DNA from: JAUWGC01 sp963753055
Lineage (GTDB): Bacteria; Bacteroidota; Bacteroidia; Bacteroidales; B18-G4
Direction of reading: 5' to 3'
DNA length: 64,000 bases
NCBI GenBank assembly: GCA_963753055.1
Contig: CAVWAP010000001.1
Span: 1,054,001-1,118,000 of the forward strand
Shown: positions 1 through 7,034 of the stretch, piece after piece
Layout of the letters: every line of letters begins with the position of its first letter
Position numbering within the stretch: position 1 is the first letter of the stretch
Translations under genes and position numbers: made by a program
Notes under the pieces: generated by a model
Told to the model about the DNA's origin: nothing
The model's database searches: none
What the model saw: only the letters and a program-made list of their open reading frames with translations

Positions 1-184
1 ACAATCCTATTGCACTGAGCAGGATAGCTACTGCTGTCAGGGCATACCTCAATTCTACTGGTATTCGCAGGTAATCAGTTTTGTAAATGACCGGGATAGC
101 GATCAGGAAAAGTAAAATAGGAAAATAGCTCCTGTACCTGAAAAGATAATTCCCGCTTTTTTCAAATGAATGTAATAATGCCAT
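1..184 (-). CDS. N-terminus of an unrecognised membrane protein (runs off the left edge)
   Basis: An open frame runs from an ATG at 184 leftwards to base 1 without a stop, giving about 61 residues. It begins MALLHSFEKSGNYLFRYRSY and then has two hydrophobic segments (about residues 20-34 and 46-61), so the product is an integral membrane protein. The short polar N-terminus before paired helices resembles small membrane methyltransferases of the isoprenylcysteine carboxyl methyltransferase type, but this is only an impression and the catalytic part lies outside the window. It is divergent from the sigma-factor gene, and a TAnnTTTG box lies 25 bases upstream of its ATG. Confidence 0.55.
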   Translation of the reverse strand, partial: MALLHSFEKSGNYLFRYRSYFPILLFLIAIPVIYKTDYLRIPVELRYALTAVAILLSAIGL

Positions 185-208
185 CGCCTGGTGCGGATTT
201 ATTCTACA

Positions 209-216
209 CAAAAATA
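209..216 (-). promoter_or_regulatory. Putative Bacteroidota -7 box (TATTTTTG)
   Basis: Read on the minus strand this is TATTTTTG, matching the Bacteroidota primary-sigma -7 consensus TAnnTTTG, about 25 bases upstream of the ATG at 184. I see no clear -33 TTTG at the expected spacing. Confidence 0.4.
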
Positions 217-229
217 TTGTTTTTTTTTA

Positions 230-868
230 ATGATGGACTTAATTTTAGAAAGCTGTAACAATCAGAAAAAAAGCAAGTCTTTATTTAAAATTAGAAACGT
301 GGCTGATCACGGAGTGAACATACACCAGGAATTGATAGAAAAATGTCGTTTAAACGACCGCCATGCCCAGTTTGAGATTTATAAATTGTATTATAAAGCA
401 ATGTACAACACAGCCCTGAGAATATTGAACAATACTGAAGATGCAGAAGACATCATGCAGGAATCATTCCTGGATGCCTTCCGCAAGATTGATTCATACC
501 AGGGTGGGGCAACTTTCGGTGCCTGGCTAAAGCGCATCGTGATCAATAAGTCTTTAGATGCTATCAAAAAGAGAAAAGATACTTTTTCTCTTGATAAGGA
601 AGCAGTCGAAATTGCGAATGAAGAAATGATGGAGGATCCTGTTGAAGTACTTTCATATAAAATAGAGAAGATAAAGGAAGCCATCATGGAGCTGCCTGAA
701 CAATACCGGATTATCCTATCATTACATTTATTAGAGGGTTATGACCATGAAGAAATTGCTGAGATACTTGGCATTAAACATGGTGCTGTCAGGACCAGGT
801 ATTCCCGGTCAAGACAGAAATTGCTTTCCCATCTGAAGGCCACGTATGTAAATTTTAATGTTAACTAA
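230..868 (+). CDS. ECF-type RNA polymerase sigma-70 factor
   Basis: Extracytoplasmic-function sigma factor directing RNA polymerase to a small regulon. Region 2 is visible in the stretch reading YNTALRILNNTEDAEDIMQE and the following residues DAFRKIDSYQGGATFGAWLKRI. Region 4 helix-turn-helix is seen as LPEQYRIILSLHLLEGYDHE followed by EIAEILGIKHGAVRTRYSRS. The start is uncertain: the frame is open from a GTG at 191, ATG codons lie at 230 and 233 beside a T9 tract, and a GTG at 314 would begin right at the sigma domain (VNIHQELIEKC), which is where relatives usually start. It is followed after 15 bases by a single-span membrane protein and two exported beta-repeat proteins. By the usual gene order of ECF loci, the next gene is the likely anti-sigma factor and the last two the likely targets. 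Confidence 0.9.
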   Translation: MMDLILESCNNQKKSKSLFKIRNVADHGVNIHQELIEKCRLNDRHAQFEIYKLYYKAMYNTALRILNNTEDAEDIMQESFLDAFRKIDSYQGGATFGAWLKRIVINKSLDAIKKRKDTFSLDKEAVEIANEEMMEDPVEVLSYKIEKIKEAIMELPEQYRIILSLHLLEGYDHEEIAEILGIKHGAVRTRYSRSRQKLLSHLKATYVNFNVN

Positions 869-883
869 TTAAATCATGAGGCT

Positions 884-1405
884 ATGTCAATCCTTGAAGA
901 TAAAATAAGGAAAAACAGTTCCTACTTCGATCAGAATGAGCCGAATGAAGGTCACATGAAAAGGTTTGCTGAGAAGCTGGATCAATTGCACCCTGAAGAG
1001 TCAGCTTCGAAAAACCGATTCGGTTTCATGCAACGGATAGCTGCTGTTTTGGTTGTTGTTGTTACAATCTCGATGGTTCTGCTCCTGATAACCCGGACAC
1101 CCAAAGAGGTGGTTGCTGCAAATCAGTTGCCTGTAGAACTACGTGAGGCCCAACTCTATTACGATCAGCTGGCTGATGATAAAATAGAAAAGATTGCTGA
1201 ATGTGCCATCAATGATGAAGAAGCAAGGAAACTTAAGGATCTGGCCAACCAGGAAATTGAAGAAATTAATGCCCAGACCAGGGTGCTTGAAGATGAATAT
1301 TTCAAAAACGCAGAGAACGAAAAAATTGAAAGTGCATTAATTTCCAATTATAGGAGCAAGTCTGAGATATTGGATAATATCCTGGACCGCTTATGTAAAT
1401 TATAG
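884..1405 (+). CDS. Single-span membrane protein, putative anti-sigma factor
   Basis: 173 residues: a charged cytoplasmic N-terminal part (about 1-47), one strongly hydrophobic helix (about 48-70, IAAVLVVVVTISMVLLLITR), then an acidic, probably coiled-coil, periplasmic part (about 85-173). No zinc-binding HxxxCxxC motif is visible, so it is not a ZAS-type anti-sigma. The size, topology and position directly after an ECF sigma gene, with 15 bases between, suggest that it holds the sigma factor at the membrane. The sequence alone does not prove this. It lies 11 bases upstream of the next frame, consistent with one transcript. Confidence 0.6.
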   Translation: MSILEDKIRKNSSYFDQNEPNEGHMKRFAEKLDQLHPEESASKNRFGFMQRIAAVLVVVVTISMVLLLITRTPKEVVAANQLPVELREAQLYYDQLADDKIEKIAECAINDEEARKLKDLANQEIEEINAQTRVLEDEYFKNAENEKIESALISNYRSKSEILDNILDRLCKL

Positions 1406-1443
1406 CACTTTAAAAAATGAATGATAAATCAAATTATAGGAAC

Positions 1444-2490
1444 ATGAAAACTAAAGTACAAAAATCAGGAATGCTTGCCGTTATTCTGATGTTGCTCTTC
1501 TTAGCCTCAAGCATGGTCTATGGAGAAGAGTATAAAAAAACGATTTCTGAAAAATATGATGTTAAATCTGGAGCCTTACTAAAGATCGACAATAAATTTG
1601 GCGATGTGGTATGCAAGAACTGGGATAAGATGTCCATTGAAATTGATGTGACCATCACTGTCCATTCCAGCAGCCAGGAAGGGGCCAATAAGGTTTTTGA
1701 TAAGATCAGGGTCACGTTAAGTGGTAACGACAGCCAGGTAGAAGGTATCACCTCTATCCAGGAAATGAAAGGAAACAATAAGTTTTCCATTGATTATACC
1801 ATAAACATGCCAGCCGATCTTAATGTAGACTTATCTAACAAGTATGGGATGATGCTTGTCGAAGAGGTTAAAAGATCCAGTAAGATTGACCTGGCGTATG
1901 GTGAATTGATAGTTGGGAAACTGGACAATAGCGCAAATGAAGTCAAGGTGAAATACGGAAGTGCAGAGATTGAATATATCAACCAGGGAAAAGTTGATGT
2001 CAAGTATGCCGACCTGGAAATTGATGGGGCTAATACCCTTGAAGTTGATTCCAAATATAATGAAGTTACGATCGACCATATCGATCATGTCATTATGGTT
2101 ACCGGATATGATGATATAAATATTGATCATGTAAAAACCATAAAGGCAGATGCCAAGTTTTCAGTTTTCGATATTGATCACCTGGAAGAAAATCTTGATA
2201 TCGAAATGGAATATGGTGGTTGCCAGGTTGGCCAGGTAGCAAAAGGTTTTTCTGCCATTACAATCCTCGCAAAATATACTGGAGTAGAATTAGAATTTGA
2301 AGAAGGTACAAGTTACCAGGTTTCAGTCGATGTGAGCTATAGTGGAGTAGATTTCCCGGAAAATGCCAGTATTAGTAAAAAGAAGCATTCATATACCAGC
2401 GCCTTGTACGAAGGTTATGTCGGATCTAACAGCAGCGCTCCTGCAAAAGTGATGATCAAAGCAATGCATGGTGGGGTGGAATTAAAGTAA
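1444..2490 (+). CDS. Exported DUF4097-like beta-repeat protein
   Basis: The start at 1444 gives a classical signal peptide (MKTKVQKSGMLAVILMLLFL, then ASSMVYG and a cleavage site before EEYKK). An in-frame ATG at 1417 would add nine polar residues. The mature protein is made of short beta-strand repeats with alternating Asp/Lys and hydrophobic residues, for example VDVKYADLEIDGANTLEVDS and EVKVKYGSAEIEYI, typical of the DUF4097 beta-helix family. No enzymatic residues are recognisable. In Bacteroidota such proteins often follow an ECF sigma/anti-sigma pair and are presumed envelope proteins. It is followed closely by a DUF2807 lipoprotein of related architecture. Confidence 0.7.
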   Translation: MKTKVQKSGMLAVILMLLFLASSMVYGEEYKKTISEKYDVKSGALLKIDNKFGDVVCKNWDKMSIEIDVTITVHSSSQEGANKVFDKIRVTLSGNDSQVEGITSIQEMKGNNKFSIDYTINMPADLNVDLSNKYGMMLVEEVKRSSKIDLAYGELIVGKLDNSANEVKVKYGSAEIEYINQGKVDVKYADLEIDGANTLEVDSKYNEVTIDHIDHVIMVTGYDDINIDHVKTIKADAKFSVFDIDHLEENLDIEMEYGGCQVGQVAKGFSAITILAKYTGVELEFEEGTSYQVSVDVSYSGVDFPENASISKKKHSYTSALYEGYVGSNSSAPAKVMIKAMHGGVELK

Positions 2491-2551
2491 AAGTAACTTT
2501 CAAATAATTGAGACGTCTAAATAAATGAGTACAAATTTAAAACATGTAGAA

Positions 2552-3280
2552 ATGAAAAAGACCGTAAATATTCAAACCATTATGCTGACATTTATGATGA
2601 TGATGGTGCTGAGCCTGACAAGCAGTTGTATGTTAGCTGATGGTATTAAAGGCAACGGAAATGTGGTCACGGAAGATAGGTCCGTTTCCGGATTTGATGG
2701 GATATCTGTTGGAGGTGCCTTTGATGTGTATCTGACCCAGGGAAGTACAGAAGAGTTAAAAATCGAAGCAGAATCTAACTTGATGGAATACATAGAGACT
2801 GAAGTAAGGGGAGGGACCTTATATATCAAGTCTGAGAAGAACCTGAAGCCGACCAAAGACCTGAAGTTGCATATCACCCTCAAAGACCTCAAAAGCCTTG
2901 ATGTCAGCGGAGCATGTGATCTGCTTACAAAGAATACACTTAAATTGAATGATCTTGAAATGGATGTCAGCGGTGCTGCAGATGTCAACATGGACTTAAA
3001 CCTCAATAATCTGGAGGCAGACTTCAGTGGTGCCAGCGATATTCAGTTGTCAGGGACAGCAGGCGAAATGAAAATGGATATCTCAGGTGCAGGAGAATTG
3101 GATGCACTTGAGTTTGAAGTCGATAAAATAAGACTGGATGTTAGCGGTGCTGCAACCGCAAAAGTAAATGCCAAGACACAACTTGATGTGGAGGTGTCTG
3201 GGGCTGCAACGGTGAAATACAAGGGCAATCCCCAGGTCAACTCAGATGTTTCGGGTGCCGGTAGCGTAAAACACTATTAA
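2552..3280 (+). CDS. DUF2807 head-GIN-domain lipoprotein
   Basis: The start at 2552 gives a lipoprotein signal (MKKTVNIQTI..., lipobox LTSSC); an in-frame ATG at 2525 is less likely. The mature part opens with the head GIN signature GNGNVVTEDRSVSGFDGISV and then forms a beta-solenoid. The core motif [DE]xSGA recurs seven times at about 18-21-residue spacing (SGA near residues 128, 149, 168, 187, 207, 225 and 243 counted from the 2525 start). The family is known as a putative autotransporter-like adhesin, but its function is unproven. It is the last gene of the sigma-factor cassette and is followed by a strong rho-independent terminator. I infer an envelope-stress product anchored to a membrane. 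Confidence 0.8.
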   Translation: MKKTVNIQTIMLTFMMMMVLSLTSSCMLADGIKGNGNVVTEDRSVSGFDGISVGGAFDVYLTQGSTEELKIEAESNLMEYIETEVRGGTLYIKSEKNLKPTKDLKLHITLKDLKSLDVSGACDLLTKNTLKLNDLEMDVSGAADVNMDLNLNNLEADFSGASDIQLSGTAGEMKMDISGAGELDALEFEVDKIRLDVSGAATAKVNAKTQLDVEVSGAATVKYKGNPQVNSDVSGAGSVKHY

Positions 3281-3311
3281 TAGTTCTACATATCTTCCCA
3301 CGGTCTGAATG

Positions 3312-3340
3312 AGTCCGGCTTGTATAAGCCGGACTTTTTA
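3312..3340 (+). terminator. Rho-independent terminator of the sigma-factor cassette
   Basis: A perfect 10-bp stem (AGTCCGGCTT, 3312-3321, pairing with 3326-3335) closes a 4-base loop (GTAT) and runs into a T-tract ending at 3339. It lies 31 bases after the DUF2807 stop codon. Confidence 0.9.
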
Positions 3341-3346
3341 TTTGCG

Positions 3347-3381
3347 ATTTACAGTTTACAATGTATGATTTACGATTTATG
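3347..3381. repeat. Heptamer array A (ATTTACR family, 5 degenerate units)
   Basis: Five contiguous 7-base units: ATTTACA, GTTTACA, ATGTATG, ATTTACG, ATTTATG. The same unit opens array E at 29910. The array starts in the spacer and includes the stop codon (3377-3379) and last sense codon of ligA, which is read on the opposite strand. Confidence 0.75.
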
Positions 3382-5422
3382 ATTGGAGTAGATCGAGAAA
3401 GTTTACCAGGGAAATTATTGGCACACCGAGCTTTGTAGCCTTTTCTCTCTTCGCCGGCCCCATGGCTTCACCTGCCAGCAGGTAATCTGTTTTCGCGGAT
3501 ATGGAGGAAACATTCTTCCCGCCATGCTTCTCTACCATGGACTTGAGCTCATCACGTGAATATTTAACAAAGGTGCCGCTGATGACGAAGGACTTACCTT
3601 CAAGGGTTTGTGGAACAGTTGGAGCTGCTTCAATAACCGAGAATCGTAAACCAGCTTGTTTTAAGCGGCCTATCAGTTTTATATTTCTTTCTTCTTTAAA
3701 GTATAAAGCTAATTCCAGAGAGATTTTTTCACCAATATCATCTATTAAGATAATATCCTGACCCTGTGCATTAGCCAAAGCATCAATGCTTTTAAAGCTT
3801 CTTGCAAGAGTCTTAGCTACAGTTTCACCAACGTGCCTGATACCTAGAGCAAAGAGTAACCTTTCAAAGGGTACATCCTTCGACTGCTGAATCCCTTTCA
3901 GGATATTATTGACTGTCTTTTCCTTGAAACTGACTTTCCTTTCTTTTTTTTCTTCTGTGGCAGGGAATACTTTTTCCAGGCCTATTAGATCCTCATACTT
4001 TAAATCATACAGATCTGCTGCATTTTCAACCAGGTCGTTGTCATAAAGTATTTCAATCTTTCCTTCTCCCAGGCTATCGATGTTCATTGCCTTTCGGCTG
4101 ATGAAATGCTCCAGTCTGCCTTTAATTTGAGGAGGGCACTTATGAATATTCGGGCAATAATAAGCTGCCTCTCCTTCATTACGCACCAGGGCTGTTCCGC
4201 ACTCAGGGCAATGAGTTAAAAATTCAAATGGCCTTGCACTTAAGTCTCTTTTGGCTTCAACAACTTCCACGATCTTGGGTATGATCTCTCCGCCTTTTTC
4301 CACAAGGACAGTATCACCTTCATGAATATCCAGTTTCTGCATTACATCAGCATTATGCAAGGATGCTCTTTTTACCCGGGTGCCAGCCAACTGAACCGGT
4401 TCAAGGTTTGCAACAGGTGTAACAGCGCCTGTCCTGCCAACCTGGTAGCTGACAGATAATAGTTTTGTTGATGCCTGCTCTGCTTTATATTTATAGGCGA
4501 TGGCCCATCTGGGCGATTTGGCGGTATTTCCTAATTCATTCTGCTGGTCAATATCGTTTATCTTAATCACAACCCCATCAATATCAAAAGGCAGGTTCTG
4601 TCGTTTTTTATCCCATACTTTGATGAAATCAAGCACCTCACCAATATCTTTACTTCTTGTAATGTGCTCATTCACCTGTAAACCCCACTCCCTTGCAGCA
4701 GAGAGATTATCAAAATGATTGCCCGACCTCAATTGCTCCCCAAGGATGCTGTAAAACATGCAGTCTAAAGGCCTTCTTGCCACCTCGGCGGAATCCTGTG
4801 TCTTCAGGCTGCCTGCCGTAGCATTGCGGGGATTGGCAAAAGGCAATTCCCCCTTCTCCGCACGTTCTTCATTAATTGCCTGGAATCCTTTATGTGGCAG
4901 GAAAATTTCCCCCCTGATCTCAAATTCATTTGGAAAGTCACCTTTTAATTTTAGCGGGATGCTTTTGATCGTCCTGACATTTGTTGTCACATCATCACCG
5001 GCGACCCCATCCCCACGGGTAACAGCCCTGACTAACAATCCGTTCTCGTATTGCAATCCTATTGCTACTCCGTCATATTTTAATTCGCATACATATTCAT
5101 AGTCGACTTCCAGCAATTTGCCAATCCTTTTATCAAAGTCCATCACTTCATCTTCACTATAGGTATTGGAAAGAGATAGCATTGGGTATTTGTGGACTAC
5201 CGTTTGAAATTCCCTGGTTATCTGACCACCAACTTTCTGTGTTGGAGAGTTTGGATCAGCGAGGTCCGGAAACTGTTTCTCCAGCTCAGTCAGTTCATTG
5301 ATCAGCTGGTCATATTCGTAGTCGCTGATAGAAGGCATGGCCTCGACATAGTAGAGATAGTTGTGTTTCTCTATGTCACTGGCAATTGCAGCCATCCTTC
5401 TATATGCTTCTTCCCTAGTCAT
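3377..5422 (-). CDS. ligA: NAD+-dependent DNA ligase
   Basis: Seals nicks in DNA during replication and repair, using NAD+ to adenylate an active-site lysine. At 681 residues it is full length. The adenylation motif CELKYDGVAIG places the nucleophile at Lys115. The N-terminal Ia domain is visible (YYVEAMPSISDYEYDQL). An OB-fold region follows, then a four-cysteine zinc finger (HCPECGTALV ... YYCPNIHKCP), helix-hairpin-helix repeats and a C-terminal BRCT domain (about 600-681, LEGKSFVISGTFVKYSRDEL). The start overlaps the end of the upstream glycosyltransferase by 8 bases, so the two are probably translated from one mRNA. Its last codons and stop lie in a heptamer repeat array. Confidence 0.97.
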   Translation of the reverse strand: MTREEAYRRMAAIASDIEKHNYLYYVEAMPSISDYEYDQLINELTELEKQFPDLADPNSPTQKVGGQITREFQTVVHKYPMLSLSNTYSEDEVMDFDKRIGKLLEVDYEYVCELKYDGVAIGLQYENGLLVRAVTRGDGVAGDDVTTNVRTIKSIPLKLKGDFPNEFEIRGEIFLPHKGFQAINEERAEKGELPFANPRNATAGSLKTQDSAEVARRPLDCMFYSILGEQLRSGNHFDNLSAAREWGLQVNEHITRSKDIGEVLDFIKVWDKKRQNLPFDIDGVVIKINDIDQQNELGNTAKSPRWAIAYKYKAEQASTKLLSVSYQVGRTGAVTPVANLEPVQLAGTRVKRASLHNADVMQKLDIHEGDTVLVEKGGEIIPKIVEVVEAKRDLSARPFEFLTHCPECGTALVRNEGEAAYYCPNIHKCPPQIKGRLEHFISRKAMNIDSLGEGKIEILYDNDLVENAADLYDLKYEDLIGLEKVFPATEEKKERKVSFKEKTVNNILKGIQQSKDVPFERLLFALGIRHVGETVAKTLARSFKSIDALANAQGQDIILIDDIGEKISLELALYFKEERNIKLIGRLKQAGLRFSVIEAAPTVPQTLEGKSFVISGTFVKYSRDELKSMVEKHGGKNVSSISAKTDYLLAGEAMGPAKREKATKLGVPIISLVNFLDLLQS

Positions 5423-6971
5423 TTTTCATAGCTGGAATCAAGGTGGTATTTCTATATATGGTGACGGTCTCATTGGCATTGACAGGATTGAGCCAATACA
5501 ATACCTTATCAATGAACCCCGGTTCAACTGTAGTTTCGTAGACCATAGATGGGAATTTCTTTTGAATGTATTGTACTCTTTCCTGCAGGTTCTCTTCTTC
5601 AACAAAAACGAAGAACCTGGGAATAATTTTCGGGTCAGTCCTTAGATTATCAGGAAACGGATCCTTAATATTTTTAGAAGTGAACTCAGAATATCTCACC
5701 CATTCATCAAGGTAGTATCTTGGAAAAAGCATTTGATCACCTTTATTTGAATTCTCAAATAAAATTAGTTTAATATCATCATACTTTGATAGATAGGTCA
5801 TCGCCTCTACCTTAGCCCTTTTGCTGTATGTTGTGGAGATCACCGGAAGCAATATAAGATTAATAACCCAGAAGAAAACCCAGCAAGCCATCAACAGTTT
5901 CTTCCTCTTTTGCCAGAAGGCTGATTTTTTGATAAATTCATTCCATCCGATTATACCCAGCATGATAAAAAATGGCAGCACAGGAAGGATGAAGCGCTCC
6001 TGCTTGTTAGGGAAAATGGAATGAAAAACAAGGAAGAGCAGGGTAGGGATGAAGATGATCAGGTTGTTTCTTTTCAAGCCTGTTTTGAAAAACCCGTAAA
6101 ACAAGAAAATGCTGATAGGTGGAATAACAATTCCCAGGATCAGCAATATGTAGTTATACCAGGGTGCAACGATATAATCGGCCCTATAGGTGATATTATG
6201 ATCGATATAAGCAATAAGCTCTGCAAATGGATAACCCCAGATGAAAATATCAACTATGGCCTGGGTTATGAATACTGACACCAGGAATGCTCCCGCCAGG
6301 ATGCCTGTTCCTGAGAACCTGCGCTTAAACAATAAAACCAACCCAACAGCCCCTGTAAAAATCAATGTCTGGTACCTCACTGAAAACGCAATCCCAAACA
6401 GCAACCCCGCCCAAACATACTGCATCCACTTACCATTTCTCTTTTCTCTTCTCTCTTCTCTCTCCTCTCTTTTCAACAAAATCCACGTTCCCCACATCAT
6501 AAACGGTATACACACAACCTCCACCATATTCCTTACTCCCATAAATGGCATAAACCATAGCAATGCCAGTATCAGTCCAACCTGCCTGGCAGAGTTCCGG
6601 TCGGATAATTTCTCTGTGATCTTGTATCCAAAATATACTGTTAGCAGTGAGAAAGCAGCATGGATCAACCGCACCACATACATCTTGCCCTGCGGATCGG
6701 TAAGCCCAAGCACTTCCATAATGTAGAGCAAGACATAATGTATCCCCACGTAGAAGAAATTATGTCCCATTGGCTCTGTAGCTCCACTGCGTGGGAGCCA
6801 GTAATTATAATCAAAACCATCAATCCATGATTGTGATGCTTCTATCACAAGGAAATGGTCATCAAGCATGCCATAACCTTTGGAAAAGAGAACTGCAAGC
6901 AGGCGAAAGATTATTGCAAGACCCAGGATCAATCTTAATGGATTCTCATCCCATTGCTGCTGAATCTTCAT
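5415..6971 (-). CDS. GT-C fold membrane glycosyltransferase (Alg9/PIG-B-like, GT22)
   Basis: A polytopic membrane protein of about 518 residues with many hydrophobic helices. The acidic pair in the first external loop (GYGMLDDHFLVIEASQSW) fits the catalytic Asp/Asp-Glu region of lipid-linked-sugar GT-C enzymes of the Alg9/PIG-B family. The acceptor and sugar are unknown. I prefer the ATG at 6971; the frame is open to 7001. A cytoplasmic loop reads KREEREERREKRNG and is encoded by a perfect-phase 7-bp repeat array (6439-6473), which suggests the loop grew by repeat insertion. The gene overlaps ligA by 8 bases and is divergent from the phosphatase gene, sharing a palindromic promoter region. 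Confidence 0.75.
   Translation of the reverse strand: MKIQQQWDENPLRLILGLAIIFRLLAVLFSKGYGMLDDHFLVIEASQSWIDGFDYNYWLPRSGATEPMGHNFFYVGIHYVLLYIMEVLGLTDPQGKMYVVRLIHAAFSLLTVYFGYKITEKLSDRNSARQVGLILALLWFMPFMGVRNMVEVVCIPFMMWGTWILLKREEREERREKRNGKWMQYVWAGLLFGIAFSVRYQTLIFTGAVGLVLLFKRRFSGTGILAGAFLVSVFITQAIVDIFIWGYPFAELIAYIDHNITYRADYIVAPWYNYILLILGIVIPPISIFLFYGFFKTGLKRNNLIIFIPTLLFLVFHSIFPNKQERFILPVLPFFIMLGIIGWNEFIKKSAFWQKRKKLLMACWVFFWVINLILLPVISTTYSKRAKVEAMTYLSKYDDIKLILFENSNKGDQMLFPRYYLDEWVRYSEFTSKNIKDPFPDNLRTDPKIIPRFFVFVEEENLQERVQYIQKKFPSMVYETTVEPGFIDKVLYWLNPVNANETVTIYRNTTLIPAMKND
6439..6473. repeat. Heptamer array B, in-frame inside the glycosyltransferase
   Basis: Five exact-phase units on the plus strand: CTCTTTT, CTCTTCT, CTCTTCT, CTCTCCT, CTCTTTT (35 bases). 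On the coding (minus) strand they encode a highly charged Arg/Glu/Lys loop between two membrane helices. Five units of 7 are 35 bases, not a multiple of 3, so gain or loss of one unit would shift the frame. Confidence 0.8.
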
Positions 6972-6997
6972 GGGTTTTCTTTTTGATGTTTTATAAA

Positions 6998-7029
6998 GCA
7001 AAAATAGAAAATATAATTGCTATTTTTGC
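6998..7029. promoter_or_regulatory. Palindromic divergent promoter (two opposed TATTTTTG boxes)
   Basis: A perfect 10-bp inverted repeat (GCAAAAATAG at 6998-7007, CTATTTTTGC at 7020-7029) separated by 12 bases. Each arm contains TATTTTTG on the strand reading outwards: 7021-7028 for the phosphatase gene and 7006-6999 for the glycosyltransferase. The plus-strand box ends only 7 bases before the ATG at 7035; the minus box lies 28 bases before the ATG at 6971. Neither has an obvious -33 TTTG. Confidence 0.5.
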
Positions 7030-7034
7030 AGGCC

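Noticed and set aside
220..228. T9 tract upstream of the sigma-factor gene as a slippage switch
   Set aside because: T-runs of this length are not unusual in AT-rich leaders, and the true start of the gene is uncertain, so no effect can be argued.
391..687. Antisense open frames over real genes (for example 391-687, 10966-11292, 20858-21421, 63317-63961)
   Set aside because: They lie opposite well-identified genes, lack recognisable domains and reflect codon-usage shadows.
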